From: Deltaproteobacteria bacterium
GTDB lineage: Bacteria > Desulfobacterota > Syntrophia > Syntrophales > UBA2210
DNA length: 11,844 nt
Assembly (NCBI GenBank): GCA_019314085.1
Contig: JAFCZZ010000020.1
Span: 1 to 11,844 of the forward strand
Direction: 5' to 3'
Shown: positions 1-5,936 of the stretch, piece by piece
Position numbering within the stretch: the first letter of the stretch is position 1
Layout of the letters: each line of letters starts with the position of its first letter
The notes under the pieces: generated by a model
Told to the model about the DNA's origin: nothing
What the model saw: only the letters and a program-made list of their open reading frames with translations
Databases searched by the model: none
Program-made: the position numbers and the translations under genes

Positions 1-380
1 AGGAGCTGGAGGCAAGCGTGCATATGTCGATAACGCTATCGGAGTTTGTTAAGAAGGCGATACACCTGGACTTCCTTGACAAGTGTGAGGAGAAGAGGGA
101 AGCCAGGAAGCTATTAACTCAGGAAATTGGCGGCCACGGCCGGCATAGTATCCTCAACACTATTTTCTACTCTAAGCTCAACTTTGATGGTATAATACAT
201 CTGCTCCCACTCAGCTGCATGCCCGAATCTACCGTCGAGCCACTGGTGGATTATGTTGCTGAGAAGTATGATATTCCTGTGTACCGGTTCCCGATTGACG
301 AAAATCTTATGGAGGTCGGAATGAGAACCCGCATTGAGACATTCGTTAGTATGCTTAGGAGAAAAAAGTGCCGTTACTAA
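1..380 (+). CDS. C-terminal end of COG3581-type 2-hydroxyacyl-CoA dehydratase/activase-associated protein (5' partial)
   Basis: The reading frame is open from base 3 with no stop before TAA at 378-380, so the gene begins left of the window; the GTG at 18 is unlikely to be its start. The visible last ~125 residues contain the pattern of the COG3581/HgdB-like family: a GGHGRHS stretch, then DGIIHLLPLSCMPE, then PVYRFPIDEN and a closing GMRTRIETF helix. Family members accompany the ATP-dependent activators of 2-hydroxyacyl-CoA dehydratases, and in some anaerobes they are fused to them. The activase gene follows 58 nt downstream on the same strand, which supports a shared operon. This is a cytoplasmic, oxygen-sensitive type of chemistry. 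The exact substrate cannot be told. Family placement is from recognition of the motif order, not from a search. Confidence 0.8.
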   Translation, partial: ELEASVHMSITLSEFVKKAIHLDFLDKCEEKREARKLLTQEIGGHGRHSILNTIFYSKLNFDGIIHLLPLSCMPESTVEPLVDYVAEKYDIPVYRFPIDENLMEVGMRTRIETFVSMLRRKKCRY

Positions 381-438
381 TCTTCCTAATCGCTGTTACA
401 GTGTTCTGCCTACTATTTGGAGATCGACCAGGAGAGAT

Positions 439-1362
439 ATGAAGCACTATCTAGGAATCGATGTGGGGAGTGTTTCCGTCAAGCTCGCCCTTCTTAAAGG
501 TGACGAGCTCGTTGGCAAAGCTTACCTTAAAAACCAGGGCCTCATATCCACTGTCCAGGAAGGACTGAGGCAGCTACCCAGGGTGAAAATTTGTGGGGTT
601 GGTGTCACTGGTAGTGGCAAGGATTTCGTCAAGGCTTTGGTGGGAGCTGACTACACCGATTCTGAAATCATAAGCCACATAACAGCTACCCTGAAGCAGT
701 ACCCAGAGGTGCGAACCGTTCTTGATATAGGGGGTGAGGATTCAAAGCTGATGCTAATTAAGAATGGTGTGTTGAGTGACTTCCAGATGAACAGGAGCTG
801 TGGCGGTGGGACCGGGAGCATGATTGAGACCATAGCCAGTCGCCTCGGTATTGGTATTGAGGAAGCCGGCGATGTCGCCCTGAGGAGTAAAGACCCGGCT
901 GTGCTCCCCGGGAAGTGTGGGATATTTGCCCAGAGCGCGGCGGTATCCGAACTCTCCAAGGGGCGCCCCGCTGAGGATATCCTGATGGGGGTTTCAAAGG
1001 CGCTGGTGGGTAACTACCTGGCCACCCTGGCCAAAGGGAAGAAGCTACGAGAGCCGGTGGTCTTCCAAGGTGCTACCGCCCAGAATAAAGCCCTGGTGAG
1101 GTGCTTTGAGGACATCCTGGGGGTGCCTGTAATCGTCCCCAGGGACTGTAGCTATATGGGGGCAATCGGCATCGCCCTATTAGCAGAAGAGAACATGGAT
1201 GGAAAGACCAAGTTCAGGGGGGGTGCCATTTTGAGCAAGAACTATCATACCGAGGTGGGTCACTGTGATGACCCGTGCGAAAATAATTGTGAGTTGCTCC
1301 GGCTGTTTGAAGGGGATAAATTGTTGGCCGTGTTCGGCAGCCGGTGCGAGAAGTATAATTAG
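439..1362 (+). CDS. BadF/BadG/BcrA/BcrD-type ATPase, acyl-CoA dehydratase activase
   Basis: The 307-residue protein has the ASKHA ATPase fold signatures in order: GIDVGSVSVKLALL at residues 6-19 (phosphate 1), DIGGEDSK at 96-103 (phosphate 2), CGGGTGSMIE at 121-130, GKCGIFAQS at 158-166 and an adenosine-type region at 208-245. Cys121 and Cys160 match the two cysteines that, one pair per subunit, hold the [4Fe-4S] cluster between the two subunits of HgdC-like activators. Such proteins use ATP to drive an electron into a 2-hydroxyacyl-CoA dehydratase or benzoyl-CoA reductase. An extra cysteine-rich tail (Cys276, 280, 284, 303) may bind another metal centre. The start is the ATG at 439, preceded by AGGAG at 430-434; an upstream ATG at 334 lies inside the preceding gene and adds a non-conserved leader. 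The stop overlaps the stop of the opposing gene by 3 nt. Confidence 0.92.
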   Translation: MKHYLGIDVGSVSVKLALLKGDELVGKAYLKNQGLISTVQEGLRQLPRVKICGVGVTGSGKDFVKALVGADYTDSEIISHITATLKQYPEVRTVLDIGGEDSKLMLIKNGVLSDFQMNRSCGGGTGSMIETIASRLGIGIEEAGDVALRSKDPAVLPGKCGIFAQSAAVSELSKGRPAEDILMGVSKALVGNYLATLAKGKKLREPVVFQGATAQNKALVRCFEDILGVPVIVPRDCSYMGAIGIALLAEENMDGKTKFRGGAILSKNYHTEVGHCDDPCENNCELLRLFEGDKLLAVFGSRCEKYN

Positions 1363-1553
1363 CTGCTCTTCATCTTCTCGGCGAAGAACTTCACTATCTC
1401 AGAAATGAGCGGGGTAAGCATGTGCAGATCCAATGACCCTGTCACCTTCATCTTGGCTTTATCGGCATACATTAGGATATAGCCTTCACTTCGTATTTCT
1501 TGGTTCTCCTCAACTGGTGTACCAATGTCCTTGACTATGGTGATTTTGTCCAT
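1359..1553 (-). CDS. Small hypothetical protein (64 aa)
   Basis: This 64-residue protein starts MDKITIVKDIGTPV and is not recognised. It has no membrane segment and no cysteine; the sequence alternates strand-like stretches (IRSEGYILMYADKAKMKVTGSL) with a C-terminal amphipathic helix (LISEIVKFFAEKMKSS). It is the last gene of a five-gene minus-strand run and begins 4 nt after the stop of the gene upstream, with an AAAGG about 9 nt before the ATG. Its stop (TAA on the minus strand, 1359-1361) overlaps the stop of the convergent activase gene. Its reality is supported by the tight packing more than by family membership. Confidence 0.65.
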   Translation of the reverse strand: MDKITIVKDIGTPVEENQEIRSEGYILMYADKAKMKVTGSLDLHMLTPLISEIVKFFAEKMKSS

Positions 1554-1557
1554 TTAT

Positions 1558-1866
1558 TTAAACCTTTCCCTTCGCTATCCTGTGGATGATATAGAAGCCG
1601 ATGCCCAGCCCAAGCCCGGTGAGAATGGCATAGAAGCCCGTCTTCCCCATCTGCTCAATGGGACTTAAATCCTGGCTTAACCCTGTCCCTCTCTCAGGTA
1701 GCAGCTCATCGACAGTGTGAATGCTGAGCCAGTAGCAGGCAGTTTCATAGTCAACATTATAGTGGCGCATAACCCGCTCAACATCTGTGAGGGGTACTCC
1801 TCTACCGCGCTCCTCGCCTTCGCGTGCCTGACCTATCCTTCGGTATTCACCAGCTTTAACTATCAT
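1558..1866 (-). CDS. Hypothetical protein with C-terminal membrane anchor (102 aa)
   Basis: The product is not recognised. Residues 1-75 are hydrophilic and helical, with a TDVERVMRHYNVDYETACYW segment at about 27-46 followed by DELLPERGTG. Residues 77-96 form one hydrophobic glycine-rich span followed by a basic end (HRIAKGKV), so the protein is probably a C-terminally anchored membrane protein with its bulk in the cytoplasm. I choose the ATG at 1866 because GAGG lies about 7 nt ahead of it; a GTG at 1890 would add eight residues and overlap the preceding gene. The upstream gene ends at 1874, so the two are likely co-translated. Confidence 0.7.
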   Translation of the reverse strand: MIVKAGEYRRIGQAREGEERGRGVPLTDVERVMRHYNVDYETACYWLSIHTVDELLPERGTGLSQDLSPIEQMGKTGFYAILTGLGLGIGFYIIHRIAKGKV

Positions 1867-1873
1867 TCTGTCC

Positions 1874-2302
1874 TCATATTTCAATGCCACGCTTAGCTAG
1901 AGATTGTGACATTGCCTCGAGCCAGGGGATTAGTCTTTCGCCCTTGGGGATAGCCTCAATCTTCTTGTGAGCTTCCTCGGCTGCCTCCCGGAATTTGGCG
2001 AACCTCTCTTTAATCCCGGGCCTCACCGTGTCGAACTGCTTGGTTGGGCAGTATGCCTGGACCTGATCTGGATCCATCATGCCTATAATGCCTGGGGAGT
2101 AGCAATAATCCTTATCACGATAGGTGAAGCAATTGCACGGTGTAGCTTTAGCCCTGGCTTCATCGACCACTATCCCAGGTGTGCCGTGAACCTCTGGGAT
2201 ATGGTGGATGAATAGGGTGACATCGAGCCTTGCTTGGTCTATTACTTCCCTAGCTGCTGCTCTGGCTATCTCCTCAATCCTTTCCTCAGTTAGGGTTTCC
2301 AT
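1874..2302 (-). CDS. Hypothetical four-cysteine protein (142 aa)
   Basis: The family is not recognised. The N-terminal ~25 residues are an acidic amphipathic helix (TEERIEEIARAAAREVIDQA). The centre carries CNCF at 56-59, YCYSPG at 66-71 and YCP at 84-86, giving four cysteines (56, 58, 67, 85) that could bind zinc or an Fe-S cluster or form disulfides; the sequence does not decide. The rest (residues 96-142) is charged and helical. There is no signal peptide or membrane span. The start is supported by AGAGGA about 6 nt upstream of the ATG. It sits in the minus-strand run between a membrane protein and a membrane-anchored protein, and pairs in style with the four-cysteine gene at the head of the run. 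Confidence 0.72.
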   Translation of the reverse strand: METLTEERIEEIARAAAREVIDQARLDVTLFIHHIPEVHGTPGIVVDEARAKATPCNCFTYRDKDYCYSPGIIGMMDPDQVQAYCPTKQFDTVRPGIKERFAKFREAAEEAHKKIEAIPKGERLIPWLEAMSQSLAKRGIEI

Positions 2303-2315
2303 AGCATCCTCTTTC

Positions 2316-2537
2316 CTAGGCTATCTCCCCCCTGTGGAGGGCGATAGCCTTAAAAATATGATAAGAGCCGAATATAAGCAGGGTGCCGGCGGCAAAAGCG
2401 TATATCGGTTTCTCTCCACGGCTCTCCCTGAAAAGAAGAGTAGCAGGGATGAAGTTGGCCATTGCCAGACCTATCTGCATCATCGGCTTATCGATAGCTG
2501 GTTCTGTGTAGCGGATTGGGCTAGCGGCAATGATCAT
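2316..2537 (-). CDS. Small two-span membrane protein (73 aa)
   Basis: The 73-residue product has two hydrophobic segments, at about residues 20-36 and 44-66, joined by a short charged turn (RESRGEK), so it probably forms a membrane hairpin. No family is recognised. The ATG overlaps the TGA of the upstream gene in an ATGA arrangement (2534-2537), and AAGGTGAGG lies just ahead of it, which indicates translational coupling. Small membrane hairpins of this type occur as holins, virion membrane proteins or toxin-like proteins; nothing here picks among these. Confidence 0.72.
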   Translation of the reverse strand: MIIAASPIRYTEPAIDKPMMQIGLAMANFIPATLLFRESRGEKPIYAFAAGTLLIFGSYHIFKAIALHRGEIA

Positions 2538-3151
2538 CTTTTTAGCCTCACCTTGAGGTAGTCAGACCCGACCTTGTTTCGGGTCTGCTTCACCTCGAGG
2601 GCTATATTCTCAAGGTCTTCGATGGAGTTAATCCCGTTTATCATGTGCCTGATCTCGGCGCTCTTGTTCTGGGCGTAGAGGGCAATCTCCTTCTCCTCTT
2701 TGGGGAGGCCGGCTATCTTCTCGATGCTGAGGTCCTCTCTCTCCATGGCATTGAGCTGGTCGGAGCATGCCATTATCCTTCTCTGGACCTCGAGGTCATT
2801 GAGTCCGTTCCGGTGGGCCATCCTCACCGCCTCGTCTGATAGAAGGCCGGCGCATGTACTCAGGTGGTCCACCGTACATGGCAGGCATGCCGTCCCTCTG
2901 GCCACCGCCTCTTCCTTGACCTTCTTCTGGCTCTCCATCTCCTGCTCTACCGCCTCCATAGCCTTGTGTGCTGCTTCCAGCTTGACAGCCTCCTTCGGGC
3001 TGAGTTCTGTCTTGGGATAGAGCCTCTCCAGGGCGTGCTCCGGGGGCTCGGACTCCATAGGGGTAATCTTGGGCTTCCTTACCCTGGAGGAAAGCTGCAG
3101 GACCAAACTAGCTCCCTCTCGCATCAATGCCGTTAGCAGACCTGTGTCCAT
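2534..3151 (-). CDS. Hypothetical helical four-cysteine protein, first gene of the leftward operon (205 aa)
   Basis: The family is not firmly recognised. Residues 1-20 are mildly hydrophobic, 35-85 form a charged helix, and a compact module follows with ACLPC at 88-92, a third cysteine at 100 and a fourth at 129 (spacing C-x2-C-x7-C-x28-C), embedded in helices such as SDEAVRMAHRNG and EVQRRIMACSDQL. Metal or cluster binding is possible but unproven. The C-terminal ~60 residues are helical and highly charged. The ATG has no Shine-Dalgarno sequence; instead a promoter lies so close that the transcript should begin at or within 1-2 nt of the ATG, so leaderless translation is likely. It heads the minus-strand run and faces the plus-strand operon across a 120-nt control region. 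Confidence 0.75.
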   Translation of the reverse strand: MDTGLLTALMREGASLVLQLSSRVRKPKITPMESEPPEHALERLYPKTELSPKEAVKLEAAHKAMEAVEQEMESQKKVKEEAVARGTACLPCTVDHLSTCAGLLSDEAVRMAHRNGLNDLEVQRRIMACSDQLNAMEREDLSIEKIAGLPKEEKEIALYAQNKSAEIRHMINGINSIEDLENIALEVKQTRNKVGSDYLKVRLKR

Positions 3152-3157
3152 GGTTTT

Positions 3158-3186
3158 AGTGTAACGACTGAGGTTGACTTTGTCAA
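3158..3186 (-). promoter_or_regulatory. Leftward sigma70-like promoter for the minus-strand operon
   Basis: Read on the minus strand: TTGACA (3186-3181), a 17-nt spacer, then TACACT (3163-3158), which matches the -10 consensus at four of six positions. The ATG of the first gene begins 6 nt past the -10 box, so the transcript would be leaderless, which agrees with the absence of a Shine-Dalgarno there. The -35 box is half of a palindrome shared with the rightward promoter. Confidence 0.6.
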
Positions 3187-3203
3187 TAATATTTCAGTAA
3201 GAT
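3174..3203 (+). promoter_or_regulatory. Rightward sigma70-like promoter for the plus-strand operon
   Basis: TTGACT (3174-3179), an 18-nt spacer and TAAGAT (3198-3203, four of six consensus bases). The predicted start near 3210 gives a leader of about 60 nt before the gene at 3272. The -35 box lies inside the palindrome TTGAC-TTT-GTCAA (3174-3186), whose other half is the leftward -35. The two promoters therefore overlap and should compete for RNA polymerase. Confidence 0.5.
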
Positions 3204-3213
3204 AGTGATAACT

Positions 3214-3234
3214 CAATGTATAGCCAATGTATAG
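3214..3234 (+). repeat. Tandem direct repeat, possible operator
   Basis: CAATGTATAG occurs at 3214-3223 and again at 3225-3234, an 11-bp period that places both copies on about the same face of the helix. It sits at about +5 to +25 of the predicted rightward transcript and would suit a regulator acting as a roadblock. No binding protein is identified. Confidence 0.45.
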
Positions 3235-3271
3235 TTAACTACCCCGTCCCTAATGAACACGAGGCAGAGCT

Positions 3272-4108
3272 ATGGCTCAGAGCAATAAGCAGAAAGCATT
3301 CAAACTCTTCGACCAGGGTAAGTCCCCCACTGACCCTGAGGTAAAAGCGTTAAAACTGACCCACCCCACCCGCTGGCAATACTTTAAGGAATGGAAGAAG
3401 CGCCAATCCTCAGAGGATTCTAAGGTTAATTCCTCTGAGGGGTCCTCACAGAGGACAACTTTAGAGGGATCTGAGGAAGGCCCTCATGCTGAGGAATTAG
3501 AGGGGAAGGGGGAGAGTCCTCAGAAGCTTCCTCAGAAATCCCTCAGAAATCCCTCAGAAATCCCTCAGAAATCCTCTGTAGAGGGCAAGGGGGGCTTGGT
3601 CTGGAAGTGCCTCAGCTGTGGTGCTATCGCTCCTGCCGACGGCAAGAATTATATGGAGATGATCAAGCATGAATGTCCTGCTGGTAACAGAGCAATCCGG
3701 CTAGTTGATACTGGTACCGGCGAGGAGCTTGCTACCAACATCGGGCAGGCTCAGGCCATGGGGTTGATACCGAGGAAGAAAAAGGAAGTGCCTAAGCCAA
3801 AGCCAAAGGAGAAACAAGCCCTTAAGCTGGAGACGCGGCTGCCCGGGGGGGAGAGCATGGGTGGCATTGAGGAGACAGATGAGGTACCCGGTCAGGCCGA
3901 GAGGACAGAGGGGGTGTCTCAGGACTTTATTGAGGGTGCCGCTATATGGATAAAGGCTAAGGTCAACGTAAAGACGCTGATGTATTACCAGGCGGCTGCC
4001 GACAAGGTAAGGAAACAGGGCAACGGCGAGATCCCATTGGGAGATTTCATCGACGTTGTCACAGAAGATTACTTCAAGGCGAGGGGTCTAACCCTTCACT
4101 TGGGATGA
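3272..4108 (+). CDS. Hypothetical protein with N-terminal HTH-like segment, repeat-rich linker and C2HC zinc-finger-like motif (278 aa)
   Basis: Residues 6-44 (KQKAFKLFDQGKSPTDPEVK and on to a RWQYFKEWKKR helix) look like a small helix-turn-helix-type DNA-binding segment. Residues 46-108 are a low-complexity Ser/Glu/Pro linker built on short DNA repeats. C113, C116, H133 and C135 (C-x2-C-x16-H-x-C) form a plausible zinc knuckle. A Lys/Pro-rich stretch follows (168-183), then a C-terminal helical part (217-272). No known family is recognised; a DNA-binding regulator or packaging accessory protein is possible. It is the first gene of the rightward operon. GAGG is the best ribosome-site match, about 9 nt before the ATG, so initiation may be modest. 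The stop TGA overlaps an ATG at 4105, but the next gene most likely starts at 4126. Confidence 0.75.
   Translation: MAQSNKQKAFKLFDQGKSPTDPEVKALKLTHPTRWQYFKEWKKRQSSEDSKVNSSEGSSQRTTLEGSEEGPHAEELEGKGESPQKLPQKSLRNPSEIPQKSSVEGKGGLVWKCLSCGAIAPADGKNYMEMIKHECPAGNRAIRLVDTGTGEELATNIGQAQAMGLIPRKKKEVPKPKPKEKQALKLETRLPGGESMGGIEETDEVPGQAERTEGVSQDFIEGAAIWIKAKVNVKTLMYYQAAADKVRKQGNGEIPLGDFIDVVTEDYFKARGLTLHLG
3405..3456 (+). repeat. Cluster of three CCTC/GAGG inverted repeats inside the CDS
   Basis: Three short inverted repeats follow one another: AATCCTC-A-GAGGATT (3405-3419), CCTC-T-GAGG (3432-3440) and GTCCTC-ACA-GAGGAC (3442-3456). They encode part of the Ser/Glu-rich linker. They could be protein-binding sites or simply a product of repeat expansion; further CCTCA/GAGG words continue to about 3590. 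Confidence 0.5.
3531..3574 (+). repeat. Four perfect tandem copies of an 11-bp unit within the CDS
   Basis: CTCAGAAATCC repeats exactly at 3531, 3542, 3553 and 3564. Because 11 is not a multiple of three, the repeat is read in all three frames, giving QKS-LRNPSEIPQKSS. Gain or loss of one unit would shift the frame: the two alternative frames reach TAG at 3579 or TGA at 3670, truncating the protein near its zinc-finger motif. Confidence 0.85.
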
Positions 4109-4125
4109 TAAGAAGAGGAGGTAGC

Positions 4126-5097
4126 ATGGCTAAGATATATGAGTTGCCCTTCGGCAAGAGAGAGGGGTCGACGTCAGACCCTGCCCTGGAGGGGTTGAGG
4201 CAAGCCCAGAGCGACATAGAGCGGGAAAGGTTGAGGGAGCAGAGAGAGCTGGAGAGGAAGGAGCACGAGAAGAACATGGCCAAGGCGGAGGCTGAGGCTA
4301 AAAAAGCGATGCGCGAGGCCCAGGGGGAACCGCTCACCGACGCCCTGCTGCGGAAGATCATCGATAAAGTTGACCCTACTGCGAGCGAGCAGCAAGCAAG
4401 GCAGCAGATGGATGAACTAAGGAAGAGAGTGGAGCGGACGGAGAGCGAGAATAAGAACTTGCAGGACCAGCTCTATGCCAAAGAGGTGCAGCGGCTGTCT
4501 GATAGGCTGGACCAGCTCATGGTTGAGCTTAAGAAGAAACAGGAGGGGGAAGCTGGCCGGAGGACAGCCGATGAGATCATAAACGAGGCGGTAGGGGTAG
4601 CGGAAAAGCTGGGCTATGCCAGGAGCGGTGGTCCGGAGGTCCCCTACGATGTCCAGCTCCAGCTGAAGAAGATGGATATGGACCTTCAGCTTCGCCTGGC
4701 GGAGATGAAATCCGAGTCGGAACGCCGCGACAGGGAGTGGGAGCTGACGCTGCGGAAGTGGGATGAGGAGAAGGATCTGAAGAGGCAGGAAATGGCCCAG
4801 AGGGCTCAGGCGGAGAAGGAGAGGATGCAATTTCTCACAGCTGCCCAGGAGAGGATAGGGAGAATAATTGCCCGGGTAACGAAGGAAGGCGGTGGCGGTA
4901 TCTCTGGTACACTCAGAGAGGCGGCAGAGAAGAGCTTTCACATTGAAGCGACTGAGGGTGAGGAGGGAGAGGCAACCTGCCCTAAATGTGACGCCGACAT
5001 TTTCATTGCCCCTGATGCTAAAGAGGTGATATGCAGCGGCTGTGGCCTCGGCATTGAAGTTAGGAGAACGGCAAAGCCAGTTAAAGGCAAGGCATAA
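4126..5097 (+). CDS. Long coiled-coil protein with C-terminal zinc ribbon (323 aa)
   Basis: Residues 22-66, about 86-140 and 175-240 are Glu/Lys/Arg/Gln-rich heptad-like helices, interrupted near 67-82 and by a glycine-containing hinge (GYARSGGPEVPYD, 163-175). A Gly-rich turn (255-258) leads to a zinc ribbon with CPKC at 285-288 and CSGC at 303-306. The combination suggests an elongated scaffold or tether that ends in a nucleic-acid- or protein-binding knuckle; no known family is recognised. It is cytoplasmic or virion-internal, with no signal or membrane span. The ATG at 4126 is chosen because AGGAGG lies at 4116-4121; the ATG at 4105 overlaps the previous stop and lacks such a site. The following gene starts right after the stop. 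A long minus-strand frame opposite it is an artefact of the biased composition. Confidence 0.82.
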   Translation: MAKIYELPFGKREGSTSDPALEGLRQAQSDIERERLREQRELERKEHEKNMAKAEAEAKKAMREAQGEPLTDALLRKIIDKVDPTASEQQARQQMDELRKRVERTESENKNLQDQLYAKEVQRLSDRLDQLMVELKKKQEGEAGRRTADEIINEAVGVAEKLGYARSGGPEVPYDVQLQLKKMDMDLQLRLAEMKSESERRDREWELTLRKWDEEKDLKRQEMAQRAQAEKERMQFLTAAQERIGRIIARVTKEGGGGISGTLREAAEKSFHIEATEGEEGEATCPKCDADIFIAPDAKEVICSGCGLGIEVRRTAKPVKGKA

Positions 5098-5098
5098 A

Positions 5099-5467
5099 GT
5101 GGGACGTCTTGAGGATATCACCCAAAGGATTAAAGCTAGCGATGTCATGGGCGCTGTAGCCACAGAGTTCTTCCCTGAGGTTTTGGCTGGCTTTTTATTG
5201 GAGTATCTCGATGGAGTCAGTGCTAAAGAGTTCTACCATAAGGTAAAGGAGATTAAAGGGAAGAGCCTGCTTGGTTACCTCGATCCCGGAAGCCGGGCAA
5301 AGCTACGTGGGATGGTTCCGGATGACCTTGACTGGCTTAATGTCGAATGGTTTATTAAAGAGATATGGGAGGAGCACCCGGATATTGCCGGGCTAATTTT
5401 ATCATCACAATATATCAGAAACGAGATTCAGGACCAGATTAACCTGTTTAAGCAAGAAATGGCTTGA
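5099..5467 (+). CDS. Hypothetical small helical protein (about 122 aa)
   Basis: The product is not recognised. It is mixed helical: a segment rich in Val/Ala/Leu at about 17-32 (MGAVATEFFPEVLAGFLLEY in part), then acidic helices with conserved-looking LGYLDPGSRAKLRGMVPDDLDWL. There are no cysteines and no confident membrane span. The start is uncertain: the frame is open back to a GTG at 5042 inside the coiled-coil gene, but GTG at 5099 has AAGG six nt ahead and follows the previous stop (5095-5097) by one base, so I prefer it. It is the last gene before a hairpin terminator and therefore closes the first rightward transcription unit. Confidence 0.7.
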   Translation: MGRLEDITQRIKASDVMGAVATEFFPEVLAGFLLEYLDGVSAKEFYHKVKEIKGKSLLGYLDPGSRAKLRGMVPDDLDWLNVEWFIKEIWEEHPDIAGLILSSQYIRNEIQDQINLFKQEMA

Positions 5468-5498
5468 CCTTCTCTCTGGTTGTGGCTAAAATAAGGAA

Positions 5499-5536
5499 AA
5501 AGGGGCAGGCACCTTGTGCCCGCCCCTTTGCTTTTT
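5499..5536 (+). terminator. Rho-independent terminator-like hairpin
   Basis: AAAGGGGC-A-GGCAC, loop CTT, GTGCC-C-GCCCCTTT: 13 pairs with one A/C mismatch, a 3-nt loop, then GCTTTTT. It stands 31 nt after the preceding stop and just before the next Shine-Dalgarno, so it should end or attenuate transcription between the two gene groups. A-rich sequence on its left means it may also work on the minus strand. Confidence 0.8.
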
Positions 5537-5549
5537 AAGGAGGTGCTAA

Positions 5550-5768
5550 ATGACAACTGTGCCCTGCTTGAGCTGTCGTTTTCCCATCGCCACCAGTGGG
5601 GTTGAGGGCGATTCAGTCACCTGCCCTGCCTGTGGCACTAAAGGCATCCTCACTAGAATAAGTGCAGTAGTTGTTCCTGATCCCCTCTTTTTCGGTTTCT
5701 TGGGCTTCGGCTTCGGCATGGTTCTGGGGCCGGCACTGAAGAAGGCTATAGAGAGACTGGGCAAGTAA
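5550..5768 (+). CDS. Small zinc-ribbon protein with C-terminal membrane span (72 aa)
   Basis: CLSC at residues 6-9 and CPAC at 25-28 make a compact zinc ribbon. Residues 45-63 (LFFGFLGFGFGMVLGPAL) are a hydrophobic span, followed by a short basic tail. The ribbon would therefore face one side of a membrane as a tiny anchored module. No family name is recognised. AAGGAGGTG sits 4-5 nt before the ATG, directly downstream of the terminator hairpin, and there is no obvious promoter between hairpin and gene. Expression would thus need read-through or a promoter inside the previous gene. Confidence 0.8.
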   Translation: MTTVPCLSCRFPIATSGVEGDSVTCPACGTKGILTRISAVVVPDPLFFGFLGFGFGMVLGPALKKAIERLGK

Positions 5769-5783
5769 CAAAGGAGGGACATT

Positions 5784-5936
5784 GTGGCGAAGATAAAAAT
5801 AAGTATCCCTGCCGATGCCCCTCAGGTATCTGTTGAGGTGGATACCGATACTCTGGCAAAGGTGTTGAAGGAAGCACTTGAAAAATTGCCCTTCAAGGTA
5901 GAGTGGAAGGAGAAGAGGGAAGGTGGAGAGCATTGA
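5784..5936 (+). CDS. Very small hypothetical protein (50 aa, GTG start)
   Basis: The GTG at 5784 is preceded by AAGGAGGG (5771-5778). The frame encodes VAKIKISIPADAPQVSVEV, then a helix (DTLAKVLKEALEKLPFKVEW) and a charged tail, ending with TGA at 5934-5936. The pattern of strand, helix and tail suggests a small folded protein. It starts 15 nt after the previous stop, and its end overlaps the start of the transglutaminase-like gene by 14 nt, a usual operon arrangement. The family is not recognised. Confidence 0.72.
   Translation: MAKIKISIPADAPQVSVEVDTDTLAKVLKEALEKLPFKVEWKEKREGGEH

Noticed and set aside
334..438. Earlier ATG for the activase
   Set aside because: It overlaps the previous gene and adds 35 residues unlike the family's N-terminus; ATG 439 has a ribosome site and starts directly at the conserved strand.
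651..997. Minus-strand frames inside the activase gene
   Set aside because: They overlap a confidently recognised ATPase with conserved motifs.
2208..2561. Plus-strand frames opposite the minus-strand cassette (also 1967-2215, 2645-2839, 2700-3020)
   Set aside because: They lack ribosome sites and conflict with a well-packed minus-strand run that has coupled starts and charged, protein-like composition.
5042..5098. Upstream GTG start for the small helical protein
   Set aside because: It would overlap the zinc-ribbon end of the coiled-coil gene by 56 nt without a ribosome site; GTG 5099 is better placed.
4417..5163. Minus-strand open frame of 248 codons
   Set aside because: It lies opposite the coiled-coil gene, whose Glu/Lys-rich codons leave few stops on the other strand; no ribosome site, Leu/Pro/Arg-rich nonsense composition.
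5499..5536. Relation of the terminator to stem-loop 3 as a dispersed mobile repeat
   Set aside because: They share only a short GGCAGGCAC arm; loops and outer stems differ, so common origin is not supported.
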